A DNA stretch of 60,817 nt from assembly GCF_013294065.1 (NCBI RefSeq), contig NZ_JABSNM010000003.1, positions 289,472 through 350,288 on the forward strand. Direction: 5' to 3'. This document shows, piece after piece, positions 16,294-26,000 of the stretch. This DNA is from Sphaerotilus uruguayifluvii. Its GTDB lineage: Bacteria; Pseudomonadota; Gammaproteobacteria; Burkholderiales; Burkholderiaceae_C. The notes beneath the pieces are model-generated. The model did not search any database, was not told the DNA's origin, and was given only the letters and a program-made list of their open reading frames with translations. Every line of letters begins with the position of its first letter. The first letter of the stretch is position 1. The position numbers and the translations under genes were made by a program.

Positions 16294-17025
16294 ATGAATC
16301 TCGGTGACGACATCAGCAACCTCCTGCGCCAGATCGGCCACGAGGCGACCGGCATCTATCAGGATCTGTCGCAGTACAACGCGGCACGCGGGCCCCGCCG
16401 GGGGCTGTTCGGCCGCACCGTGCCGGCGACGCTGCCCGGCGACCTGAGTCCGCTGGGCGAGCCCGCAGCGGCGCCCGCGCCCGCTCCGACGCCGACGGGC
16501 GAGCTCGCGGCGGAGCCGCCGGCAGCCCCGAACGTGCCGGAGCCCTCCGGGGAGGAAACGGCCGAGGCCGCGGCACCCGTCGTCGAGCCGGAGGCGGCGC
16601 TGCCGGCCGTGGCGGCACCCGAGCCCGCCGCTCTCGAGGCCTCAGAGGCCCCGGACACCACGCCGGAGCCCGAGCTCGACGACGCCCGCTTCGCGCCGCT
16701 GTCGACCTTCGACGCCTCGGCGCTGGCGCTCGACCCGGTCATGCCCGCGTCACCCACATCCGTTTCACTTTCGTTGCAATCCCTTGCCACCCCGGCCCAG
16801 GATGCAGCGACACTCGCCCCGGCGACGCCGACCGTGCCGCCGACGCCGATGTCGCTGGCCAGCCTGGCCCGTCGGCTCAGCGGCGAGACGCGCCGCACCG
16901 ACGACCTGGACCTGTCGGTGCTGGGCGACGACGCCCCGGCGACGCAGCCCCAGCGCGGCGTGGCCGGCCAGTCGCAGAGGCTTGACCGCCTGTTCGACCG
17001 GCTCTCCTCGTCGCTGTCCCGATGA
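16294..17025 (+). CDS. bcsP: Cellulose biosynthesis protein BcsP-like
   Basis: A 243-residue protein with a conserved N-terminal helix (MNLGDDISNLLRQIGHEA, then ARGPRRGLFGR), a ~150-residue Ala/Pro/Glu-rich disordered middle and a short C-terminal SLASLARRLSGE / LDRLFDRLSSSL block. Position between bcsD and bcsA and this layout fit BcsP, a poorly understood accessory of betaproteobacterial cellulose operons. No signal peptide; probably cytoplasmic. The low-complexity middle makes homology weak. Confidence 0.72.
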   Translation: MNLGDDISNLLRQIGHEATGIYQDLSQYNAARGPRRGLFGRTVPATLPGDLSPLGEPAAAPAPAPTPTGELAAEPPAAPNVPEPSGEETAEAAAPVVEPEAALPAVAAPEPAALEASEAPDTTPEPELDDARFAPLSTFDASALALDPVMPASPTSVSLSLQSLATPAQDAATLAPATPTVPPTPMSLASLARRLSGETRRTDDLDLSVLGDDAPATQPQRGVAGQSQRLDRLFDRLSSSLSR

Positions 17026-17076
17026 AACGGTGACACGGCGGTGCCGCAAACCGACTTCCGTTGACGCAGTGACCTC

Positions 17077-19368
17077 ATGGCCGACAAGCCGCGCTTCCGA
17101 TCCCTGTCGCCCCGATTGCGGCTGATCCGCTCGAACCGCCACCACCTGCAGCCGATGCACGCGCGCACGCTGCTGTCGTCGCTGTGGCCGGTCACCGGCT
17201 GGCGGCTGTGGGAACACCGCGCGCTGCAGGCCGGGCTGATGCTGTGCGGCATCTTCCTGATGGTCACGGTGATGTCGGTGCCGCTGGACCTGCGCGAGCA
17301 GACCATCTTCGGCGTGCTGTGCTTCGCCTGCACCTGGATGCTCAACCGCTTTCCCGGGCGGATGATCACGCTGGTGATGACCTTCGTGTCGCTGACCGTC
17401 TCGACCCGCTACCTGTACTGGCGGCTGACCGAGACGATGCACATGGACAAGGTCGTCGACATCTTCTTCGCCACCGGCCTGATCGTCGCGGAGATCTACG
17501 CCTGGCTGGTGCTGGTGCTGGGCTTCATCCAGACGATCTGGCCGCTGCAGCGCCGACCGGTCGGCCTGAACCTGCCGATCGAGGAGTGGCCGCACGTCGA
17601 CATCTTCATCCCCTCCTACAACGAGCCGCTGAAGGTGGTCAAGCCGACGGTGCTGGCGGCGATGGCCATCGACTGGCCGATCGACAAGCTGCACATCCAC
17701 ATCCTCGACGACGGCCGGCGCGAGGAGTTCAAGCAGTTCGCCGAGGAGGTCGGCGTCAACTGGGTCATCCGCAACCACAACCGCCACGCCAAGGCCGGCA
17801 ACATCAACGAGGCGCTGAAGAACACGCACGGCGAGTTCATCGCCATCTTCGACTGCGACCACATCCCGACGCGCTCCTTCCTGCAGATGACGATCGGCTG
17901 GTTCTACCGCGATCCGAAGCTGGCGATGCTGCAGACGCCGCACCACTTCTTCTCGCCCGACCCCTTCGAGCGCAACCTGGGCACCTTCGGCCGCATCCCC
18001 AACGAGGGCGAGCTGTTCTACGGCCTGGTGCAGGACGGCAACGACTTCTGGAACGCGACCTTCTTCTGCGGCTCCTGCGCGGTGCTGCGGCGCGGTCCGC
18101 TGCTGGAAGTGGGCGGCGTGGCGGTCGAGACCGTCACCGAGGACGCGCACACCGCGCTGAAGATGCACCGCAAGGGCTACACCACCGCCTACATCGCGAT
18201 CCCGCAGGCCGCCGGCCTGGCCACCGAGAGCCTGTCGGCGCATGTGGGCCAGCGCATCCGCTGGGCGCGCGGCATGGCGCAGATCTTCCGCACCGACTGC
18301 CCGCTGCTGGGCCCGGGACTGACGCTGGCGCAGCGGATCTGCTACTCGAACGCGATGCTGCACTTCTTCTACGGCATCCCGCGGCTGATCTTCCTGACCG
18401 CGCCGCTGGCCTACCTGTTCTTCGGCGCGCACGTCATCCAGGCCACCGCGCTGACGATCGCGGCGATGGCGCTGCCCCACCTCTCGCATGCCAACCAGGT
18501 GAACTCGCGGGTGCAGGGGGCCTTCCGCCACTCCTTCTGGGCCGAGGTCTACGAGGCGGTGCTGGCCTGGTACATCTTCCGCCCGACGCTGTACGCGGTG
18601 ATCAACCCGAAGGCGGGCAAGTTCAACGTCACCGCCAAGGGCGGCTACATCGAGCGCGACTACTTCGACTGGGGCATCGCGCGGCCCTATGTGGTGCTGC
18701 TGAGCATGAACATGCTCGGCATGCTCGCCGGGCTGCTGCGCATGGCGGGCATCCATTTCGGCTGGAGCGTCGACATTCTCGGCCACCTGCTGCTCGACCC
18801 GAACGACCAGACCGAGACGGTCGCGCTGAACATGCTGTGGACGGTCTACAACCTGATGATCCTGGGCGCGGCCGCGGCGGCGGCCTCCGAGACGCGCCAG
18901 GTGCGCCAGTCGCACCGGGTGCAGTTCGGCCTGCCGGTGCGGCTGCAGGGTCCGGACGGGCGCCCCTTCCACGCCGAGACGGAGGATTTCTCCGAAGGCG
19001 GCCTGAAGGTGCGCATGCCCGACGGCATGAGCTTCGGTCGCGACACGCAGCTCACGCTGCAGCTCGAGCGCGGCGACCAGATCATCACCGAGTTCAACGC
19101 GCGGGTCGCCTTCAGCAACGGCCGCTCGCACGGCCTGCGCTTCGAGGAGATGACGCTCGAGCAGCAGATGGACCTGGTGCAGTGCACCTTCGCGCGCGCC
19201 GACACCTGGCTGGGCGTGCAGGCGCGCCACCATCCGGACCGCCCGGCCTATGCGCTGGCGGAGGTCTGCCGCCTGGGCATCCGCGGCTGCACCCGGGTGT
19301 TCGCACGCATGATCGGCCTGCAGCGCGGCGGCCCGGCCGACACGCCCGCCCCTTCCGCCTCCGCATGA
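17077..19368 (+). CDS. bcsA: Cellulose synthase catalytic subunit (UDP-forming)
   Basis: A 763-residue inner-membrane GT2 polymerase making beta-1,4-glucan from UDP-glucose while translocating it. Catalytic motifs are all present: D211-D212 (LDDG), D259-x-D261 (DCD), T354-E355-D356 (TED) and Q392-x-x-R-W396 (QRIRW). Membrane helices flank the GT domain. The C-terminal PilZ domain has R610-x-x-x-R614 and D637-F-S639-x-G641-G, so c-di-GMP activation should be intact. The stop overlaps the bcsB start (ATGA). Confidence 0.97.
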   Translation: MADKPRFRSLSPRLRLIRSNRHHLQPMHARTLLSSLWPVTGWRLWEHRALQAGLMLCGIFLMVTVMSVPLDLREQTIFGVLCFACTWMLNRFPGRMITLVMTFVSLTVSTRYLYWRLTETMHMDKVVDIFFATGLIVAEIYAWLVLVLGFIQTIWPLQRRPVGLNLPIEEWPHVDIFIPSYNEPLKVVKPTVLAAMAIDWPIDKLHIHILDDGRREEFKQFAEEVGVNWVIRNHNRHAKAGNINEALKNTHGEFIAIFDCDHIPTRSFLQMTIGWFYRDPKLAMLQTPHHFFSPDPFERNLGTFGRIPNEGELFYGLVQDGNDFWNATFFCGSCAVLRRGPLLEVGGVAVETVTEDAHTALKMHRKGYTTAYIAIPQAAGLATESLSAHVGQRIRWARGMAQIFRTDCPLLGPGLTLAQRICYSNAMLHFFYGIPRLIFLTAPLAYLFFGAHVIQATALTIAAMALPHLSHANQVNSRVQGAFRHSFWAEVYEAVLAWYIFRPTLYAVINPKAGKFNVTAKGGYIERDYFDWGIARPYVVLLSMNMLGMLAGLLRMAGIHFGWSVDILGHLLLDPNDQTETVALNMLWTVYNLMILGAAAAAASETRQVRQSHRVQFGLPVRLQGPDGRPFHAETEDFSEGGLKVRMPDGMSFGRDTQLTLQLERGDQIITEFNARVAFSNGRSHGLRFEEMTLEQQMDLVQCTFARADTWLGVQARHHPDRPAYALAEVCRLGIRGCTRVFARMIGLQRGGPADTPAPSASA

Positions 19369-21785
19369 CCATGCGCCCGTTCCTGACCCTGCTTGCGCTG
19401 GCAGGCGCGCTCATGCTGCCTGCCGCGCCGCTGCGGGCCGGCAGCAGCCGGGCACCCGCCCAGCCTGCCGCCCGCCCGGCCTCCGTCGCACCCGCCGCGC
19501 CTTCCGCGTCGGCACCGACCATCGCACCGAACCTGGACATTCCGCGCGGCGGACGCCGCCTGGACCTGAGCTTCGACAGGATCGGCCAGGTGTTCCTGCC
19601 GCAGGTGCTGCGCCGCGGCCATTTCCGCCAGCGCCTGTACTTCGAGCTGCGCACCGACGAGCTGGCCACGCGCGCCGTGCTGCAGCTGCGCTTCACGCCG
19701 TCGCCGGACATGGCCGGCCGCAGCGACCTGCTGGTCGTCAAGCTCAACAGCGAGACGGTGGCGCGCATCGACATGCCGGCGGCGCCGCTGCCGCCGCAGA
19801 TCGAGCGCACGCTCGAGATCGACCCGCGCATCCTGACCGACCGCAACGAGCTGACGGTGCAGTTCGCCGCGCCGCCCGACTGCGATCCGAAGCAGACCTT
19901 CCCGCGCATCTCGCTCGACGGCAGCTCGATGCTGACGCTGCTGCTGCAGCCGCTGCCGCTGGCCAACGACCTGGCGGTGCTGCCGGCGCCCTTCTTCGAC
20001 CGGCACGACACCCGGCCGACCGCGGTCACGCTGGTGACCTCGGAGCGGCCGGAGCGCACGACGCTGCAGTCGGCCGCCCACCTGGCGTCCTGGTTCGGCG
20101 CGCTGGCCGACTACCGCGGCGCGACGGTCGGCTCGCGCGGCGACCTGCCGGGCAGCGGCCACGCGATCGTGCTGGCCACGCCGGCCGACCGTCCCGCGGA
20201 CGTCGAGCTGCCGCCGATCACCGGCCCGACCGTGCTGATGGGCTCGCATCCGCGGCACCCGGGCTCGAAGGTGCTCTACCTGCTCGGGCGCGACGGCGCC
20301 GAGCTGCGCCGCGCCGTCGACGCGCTGGTGCAGGGCCAGCTGCCCGGCCACGGCAGCTCGGTGGTGCTCAGCGGCACGCCCCCCGAGATCGCGCCACGCC
20401 AGCCCTACGACGCGCCCCGCTGGACGCCGACGCACCGGCCGGTGCGCTTCGACGAGCTGGTGGCGCCGGAACGGCTGGGCTTCTCCGGCACCAAGCGCGA
20501 GTCGCTGGCGCTGACGCTGCCGATGCGGCTGCCGCCGGACATCTTCCCGTGGCGCAACCGGCACATCCCCATCGAGATGCATGTGCGCCATTCGCCGCAG
20601 GTGCCCGACCCCGGCGAGGAACGCCCGGAGCACAGCGAGCTCGACGTGCGGGTAAACCACGAGTTCCTCTACCTGATCGACATGAGCGCCTCGACGCCGC
20701 GGCGCTGGTTCGAGGACCTGAAGCGGCGATTCAGCGGCGACGATCTGGTCGTGCGCCAGTACGACCCGTCGCTGCGGCTGGCCGCGGCCCAGCTGGGCAC
20801 GCAGTCGCACGCGCGGCTGGACCTGCGCGCCGATCACGGGCCGGAGGACGAGATAGCCGAATGCCTGCGCGAGGCCCGCGCGGAGAACAGCAACGGCGGC
20901 ACCGCCGATCCACGCTGGAGCCTGCCCTCGACCATCATCGACGGCAGCTCGACGGTCGACTTCTCCGACGCGCCGCACTACCTGCCGATGCCCAACCTGG
21001 CCGCGTTCGCGAACGCGGGCTATCCGTTCTCGCGCATGGCCGACCTCTCCGAGAGCGCGATCGTGCTGCCGGACGTGCCGGTGCGCGAGGAGGTCGACGC
21101 GATGCTGGCGGTGGCCAGCTTCATCGGCCGCTCCACCGGCCTGGCCGGCCGGGCGGTCGAGGTGGTGCGCGCACGCGAGGTCGACCAGGTCGCCAGCCGC
21201 GAGCTGGTGGTCATCGGCAGCGCCGGCAGCCAGCCGCTGTTCACCGAATGGGCCGGCGCGATGCCCTTCCTCGACCTGCCGGTGGCGGCGCTGGGCGATG
21301 CCGGCGCGCGCCGGCTGCAGCCGCTGACGGTGCGCTGGCCCTGGCTGGGCTGGCTCAAGCAGCTCTGGCGCAAGGAGCGCCATCCGCCGCTGCACTCGCT
21401 GACCTTCCGCCATCTCGACGCCCGGGCGGTGCTGCTCGGCTTCGAGTCGCCGCTGCGCGGCGGCCGCAGCGTCGTGGCGCTGATCGGCGAGACGCCGGCC
21501 GACCTGGCGCTGGGCAGCTCCGCGCTGGACGACGCGCAGCGGGTGGCGCAGATCCACGGCCAGATCGTCGCCTTCGACGCCCAGGGCCACCCGAGCTACC
21601 GCGAGGCCGATCCGACCTATGGCAGCGGCGAGCTGCCGTGGATCACCTGGCTGCGCTGGCAGCTCTCGGACCGGCCGGTGCTGCTGTGGCTGGTGCTGCT
21701 CGGCTCGGTGCTGCTGCTGTCGCTCATCAACTACGTGCTCCTGCAACGCCATGCGATTCGACGCCGGGCCGGTGCGCCGGCCTGA
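19365..21785 (+). CDS. bcsB: Cellulose synthase subunit BcsB
   Basis: An 806-residue periplasmic, C-terminally membrane-anchored partner of BcsA that guides nascent glucan. There is a Sec signal (residues 1-~25, LLALAGALMLPAAPLRAG). Two carbohydrate-binding/flavodoxin-like repeats follow, with LDGSSMLTLLLQPLPLANDLAVLPAPFFD and a late VLPDVPVREEVDAMLAVASFIGRSTG block. A single C-terminal helix is at about 775-797 (VLLWLVLLGSVLLLSLINYVLL). It is coupled to bcsA by ATGA and overlaps bcsZ by 35 nt. Confidence 0.95.
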   Translation: MTMRPFLTLLALAGALMLPAAPLRAGSSRAPAQPAARPASVAPAAPSASAPTIAPNLDIPRGGRRLDLSFDRIGQVFLPQVLRRGHFRQRLYFELRTDELATRAVLQLRFTPSPDMAGRSDLLVVKLNSETVARIDMPAAPLPPQIERTLEIDPRILTDRNELTVQFAAPPDCDPKQTFPRISLDGSSMLTLLLQPLPLANDLAVLPAPFFDRHDTRPTAVTLVTSERPERTTLQSAAHLASWFGALADYRGATVGSRGDLPGSGHAIVLATPADRPADVELPPITGPTVLMGSHPRHPGSKVLYLLGRDGAELRRAVDALVQGQLPGHGSSVVLSGTPPEIAPRQPYDAPRWTPTHRPVRFDELVAPERLGFSGTKRESLALTLPMRLPPDIFPWRNRHIPIEMHVRHSPQVPDPGEERPEHSELDVRVNHEFLYLIDMSASTPRRWFEDLKRRFSGDDLVVRQYDPSLRLAAAQLGTQSHARLDLRADHGPEDEIAECLREARAENSNGGTADPRWSLPSTIIDGSSTVDFSDAPHYLPMPNLAAFANAGYPFSRMADLSESAIVLPDVPVREEVDAMLAVASFIGRSTGLAGRAVEVVRAREVDQVASRELVVIGSAGSQPLFTEWAGAMPFLDLPVAALGDAGARRLQPLTVRWPWLGWLKQLWRKERHPPLHSLTFRHLDARAVLLGFESPLRGGRSVVALIGETPADLALGSSALDDAQRVAQIHGQIVAFDAQGHPSYREADPTYGSGELPWITWLRWQLSDRPVLLWLVLLGSVLLLSLINYVLLQRHAIRRRAGAPA

Positions 21786-23031
21786 TCCCGAACCCACCCG
21801 CCGGCAGCTGCTCGGCGTCGCCGGCGCGGCCACGCTGCTGGCGGCCTGCGCGCCGCTGCAGGCCGCGCCGGACAGCCCGGCCTCCGCGGCCTCGCCCGCC
21901 GCGACGCCGCTGTCGTGCGTGGACTTCGACATGCTCTGGCGGCGCTACCTGGCGCAGTGCGTGCAGGCCGACGGCCGCGTCGTCGACCACGACACGCCCG
22001 AACAGATCAGCACCTCGGAGGGCCAGGCCTACACGCTGTTCCTCGCGCTGGTGGCCGACGACCGCGCCTGCTTCGACCGGGTGCTGGCCTGGACGCGCCA
22101 CAACCTCGCCGGCGGCGACTTCGCCGCGCGGCTGCCGGCCTGGCTCTGGGGCCAGCGCAACGGCCAGTGGGGCGTGCTCGACCCGAACGCGGCCAGCGAC
22201 GCCGACCTCTGGATGGCGGTGGCGCTGTTCGAGGCGGCGCGGCTGTGGAACCAGCCCGCCTACGCCGAGACCGCCCGCGCGATCGTGCAGCTGATCCGCC
22301 GCGACGAGATCGCCGACGTGCCCGGCCTGGGCCGCATGCTGCTGCCCGGACCGAAGGGCTTCGCGCTGGCCGACCGGCTGATCTGGCGCTTCAACCCCAG
22401 CTACAGCGCGGTGCATCCGCTGCGCGCGCTCGCCACCCACGATCCGGGCGGTCCCTGGGCCGCGCTGGTCGAGCAGGGACTGGCGATGACCCGCGCGGTC
22501 AGCCCGAACGGACTGGCGCCGGACTGGGTCAGCTGGCAGGCCGGCCGCGGCGCGCAGCCGGCGCAGTGGCTGGCCCAGGACCTCGAGAAGGGCGACAGCG
22601 GCAGCTACGACGCCATCCGCTGCTACCTGTGGGCCGGCGTGCTGCCGGCGCAGGACCCGGCACGCGCGCCGCTGCTGAAGTCGCTCGGCGGCCTGCAGCC
22701 GCTGCTGCAGGGCGACGGCCCGGTGCCGGAATACCTGTCGACGCGCGGCGGCACCGCGCCGCGTGGAAGCGGCCCGCCCGGCTTCGATGCCGCGGTGCTG
22801 CCCTATCTGGCGGCGCTCGGCGACCGCGCCGCGCTGGGCCGCCGGCTCGAGCGGCTGCGCGCCGCGATGGGCCGGCCGCTGCGCTACTACGACCTCGTGC
22901 TGATGCTGTTCGGCGTCGGGTCGCTGCAGGGGCGCTGGTCCTGCGGCACCGACGGCCTGCTGCGGCGTCGCGCCCCTGCCCGCTATCAGAACACCCCTCA
23001 GGACTCGACATGCCGCAACACCCCTGCCTGA
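21751..23031 (+). CDS. bcsZ: GH8 endo-beta-1,4-glucanase BcsZ, Tat/lipoprotein-type signal
   Basis: A 426-residue family 8 glycoside hydrolase that trims misfolded cellulose in the periplasm. The catalytic acid is in STSEGQAYTLFLAL and the conserved Asp in ASDADLWMAVALFEAARLW; RFNPSYSAVHPLRAL and PLRYYDLVLMLFG complete the family. The N-terminus PTRRQLLGVAGAATLLAACAP combines a twin-arginine motif with a lipobox (L-A-A-C), predicting a Tat-exported lipoprotein, unlike the usual Sec signal. The start at 21751 overlaps bcsB by 35 nt; the stop runs 22 nt into bcsC. Confidence 0.93.
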   Translation: MRFDAGPVRRPDPEPTRRQLLGVAGAATLLAACAPLQAAPDSPASAASPAATPLSCVDFDMLWRRYLAQCVQADGRVVDHDTPEQISTSEGQAYTLFLALVADDRACFDRVLAWTRHNLAGGDFAARLPAWLWGQRNGQWGVLDPNAASDADLWMAVALFEAARLWNQPAYAETARAIVQLIRRDEIADVPGLGRMLLPGPKGFALADRLIWRFNPSYSAVHPLRALATHDPGGPWAALVEQGLAMTRAVSPNGLAPDWVSWQAGRGAQPAQWLAQDLEKGDSGSYDAIRCYLWAGVLPAQDPARAPLLKSLGGLQPLLQGDGPVPEYLSTRGGTAPRGSGPPGFDAAVLPYLAALGDRAALGRRLERLRAAMGRPLRYYDLVLMLFGVGSLQGRWSCGTDGLLRRRAPARYQNTPQDSTCRNTPA

Positions 23032-26000
23032 ACGAGCGCCGCACCGGCACGCTCCCGGCACCGGTCACGAACGTCATCGCGCTGGCCTGCGCGGCGCTGC
23101 TGCACGGCCTGGCCGCGCCCGGCGCGATGGCCCAGGCCACCTCGGCGCCGGTGCCCGCGCCCGGCCCCTCGGCCACCCAGGCCGCCAGCGCCGGCCCGGC
23201 CGGCGCGGTGCAGACGCTGATCGACCAGGCCCGCCACTGGCAGCAGCGCCAGCGCCCCGACCTGGCGACGCAGACCTGGAACAAGCTGCTGGCGATCGAC
23301 CCGCGCCAGCCCGACGCGCTGCAGGGCCTGGCGACGCTGAGCATCGAGGCCGGCCGCTTCGACGAGGCCGGCGGCTATGTCGACCGCCTGCGCCAGGTCC
23401 AGCCCGGCAACGCCTCGCTCGATCGCCTGTCGCGCCAGGTGCGCACCCGCACCACGAGCCAGTCGCTGCTGGCCACCGCCCGCCAGCAGGCCCAGGCCGG
23501 CCAGATGGAGGCCGCGGCCAAGTCCTACCGGCAGGCGCTGGGCGGCCAGCCGCCGAGCGACGACCTGGCGCTCGAGTACTACCAGACGCTCGGCGGCACC
23601 CGCGAGGGCTGGGACGAGGCGCGCCGCGGCCTCGAGAGGCTCGCGCAGGCCCAGCCGAGCCAGTCCGGGGTGCAGCTGGCCTACGCCCGCCACCTGAGCT
23701 ACCGCGAATCGACCCGCCGCGAGGCGATCCAGCGCCTGAGCACGCTGGCGGTGCGTGACGACGCGCCGGCCGCGGTGCGCCAGGATGCACGCACCGCCTG
23801 GCGCCAGGCGCTGCTGTGGATGGGCGCCGGCGCGGATTCCGCGCTGGTGCGCCAGTACGTCGCCACCGTCGGCGAGGATCCGCGCCTGAGCGCGCAGATG
23901 CAGGCGCGCGGCAGCGGCAGCAGCGGCAGCGGCTCCGCCGCGGCGCCGGCCGTCTCCGCCGCCGCGGCCACGCCGGCACGCGGCGCCGGCACGAGCGCCG
24001 AGCCGGCGAGTGCGGCGACCTCGGCCGCCGCGCGCACTGCCGCCGCCCCGCGCGAGGCCGCGCCCCCGGCCGCCCGCACCGCCTCGACCGCCCCCGCCCG
24101 CGCGCCCGAGCCGGTCAGCGAGCGCACCGACGCGCCGCGCGGCACCGCGCAGCGCCAGGCCTATGCCGCGCTGAACGCCGGCGACGTCGACGCAGCGGCG
24201 ACGCAGTTCGAGGCGCTGCTGCGCCAGCGCCCGCTCGACACCGAGTCGCTCGCCGGCCTGGGGCTGGTGCGGCTGCGCCAGGAGCGCTTCGACGAGTCGG
24301 TCGAGCTGCTCGGCCGGGCGGTGGCGACGCCCTCGGGCGCGCGCTGGAAGCCAATGGAGCGCAGCGCGCGCCACTGGCAGCAGCTGCACGAGGCCCATGC
24401 CGCACGCCTGGCCGGCGACACCGACCGCGCGGTGCGCCTGGCGCGTGCGTCCATCGAGCTCGACCCGAAGGAGCCCGAGGCGCAGGTGCTGCTCGGCGAC
24501 CTGCTGGTCGGCCAGGGCCGGCTCGCACCGGCCGAGGCGGCCTACCGCGCCGCGCTGCAGGCCGATGCGCGCCACGCGCGTGCCACCGCCGGCCTGATCG
24601 GCGTGCTGGGCGCCTCCGGCCGCGTCGAGCAGGCCCAGGCCATGGTCCGCGATCTCGACGCCGAGCAGCTCGCGCGCCTGGGCGGCGCCGGCGCGCTGCG
24701 CGCCAACCAGCAGCGCCTGCAGGCCGAGATGGCGCTGCAGCGCGGCGATGTCGCCGGCGCCCAGGCGCTGCTGGAGCAGGCCGCCGCGCTGGCGCCGGCC
24801 GCGCCGTGGGTGCGGCTGGCGCTCGGCCAGCTGCTGGTGCGCCAGAACCGCAGCGCCGAGGCGCGTGCGCAGCTCGACGCGATGGTCGTGCCGACCTCGG
24901 GCGGCGAGCGCGCCGACGCGCTGCATGCGCGCGCGCTGCTGCAGGCCGAGCTGAAGGACTGGGCCGGCGTGATGCAGACGCTCGAGCAGGTGCCCCGGCG
25001 CGAGCGCTCGATCGCGATGGACCGGCTGCAGCGCCGCGCCGCGGTGCAGGCCCAGGCGGCCGAGGCGGTGGCGATGTACCGCGCCGGCCAGGTCGCGCCG
25101 GCCGCGGCGCTGCTGGCCGAGGCCGAGACCGCGGCCGGACAGGATCCGGAGCTGGTCGGCGCGGTCGCCGGCGCCTACCTCGACCTCGGCAACGAGGCAC
25201 GCGCCAGCCAGCTGATCCGCGCGACGCTGGCTGCGCAGCCGCAGGCCGGCCCGGCGCTGCTGCTGCGCCACGCCGGGCTGCTGCTGCAGACCCGTCAGGA
25301 CGTCGAGCTCGCCGGCGTGCTGCGCCAGCTGATGTCGATGGCGCAGATGCAGCAGCTCGGCCCGTCGCAGCGCCGCGACCTCGACGAGCTGCGCCTGGGC
25401 TACTCGGTGCGCCAGGCCGACCTGCTGCGCGAGGCCGGCGACCTGGCCTCGGCCTGGGAGGCGATCGCGCCGCTGCTGCAGGAACGCCCGGCCGAGCCGC
25501 GGCTGCAGATGGCGCTGGCGCGCATGCACCTGAGCGCCGGCGAGCCCGACACCGCCATCGCGCTGTACGAGACGGTGCTGCGCGAGCGCCCGGACGAGCT
25601 CGACGCCTGGCTGGGCCTGGCCGCCGCCGCCGACGCGCGCAAGGACCGCGACACCGCCGAGCAGGCGCTGGAGCAGGCGCGCCGCATCGCGCCCGACCGG
25701 CCCGAGGTGCTGGCCCAGCAGGCCCGCCACTACCGCGCGCGCGGCCAGTTCGCGAAGGCTGCCGAGTACCTGCGTCTGGCGATGGCCGCGCAGCGGCCGG
25801 CCGCGGTCGCGCAGTGGGGCCAGCCGCGCATGGCGAGCAATCCCTTCGCCAGCCGCCGCCTGCCCGGCGACACCGGCCTGCCGGCACCGGCGGGCGGCCT
25901 GCCGGCGCCGGCCTTCGCCGCGCTGGCGGCTCCCGCCGCGGCCCCGGCCGCCACGCTGCCCGCCGACCTCGACCAGCTGCCGCCGACCGCCGCCGGCCTG

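Noticed and set aside
16765-19233. 822-codon minus-strand open frame antisense to bcsA
   Set aside because: Arg/His/Val-rich composition typical of GC3-driven antisense frames and no family features; bcsA is certain.
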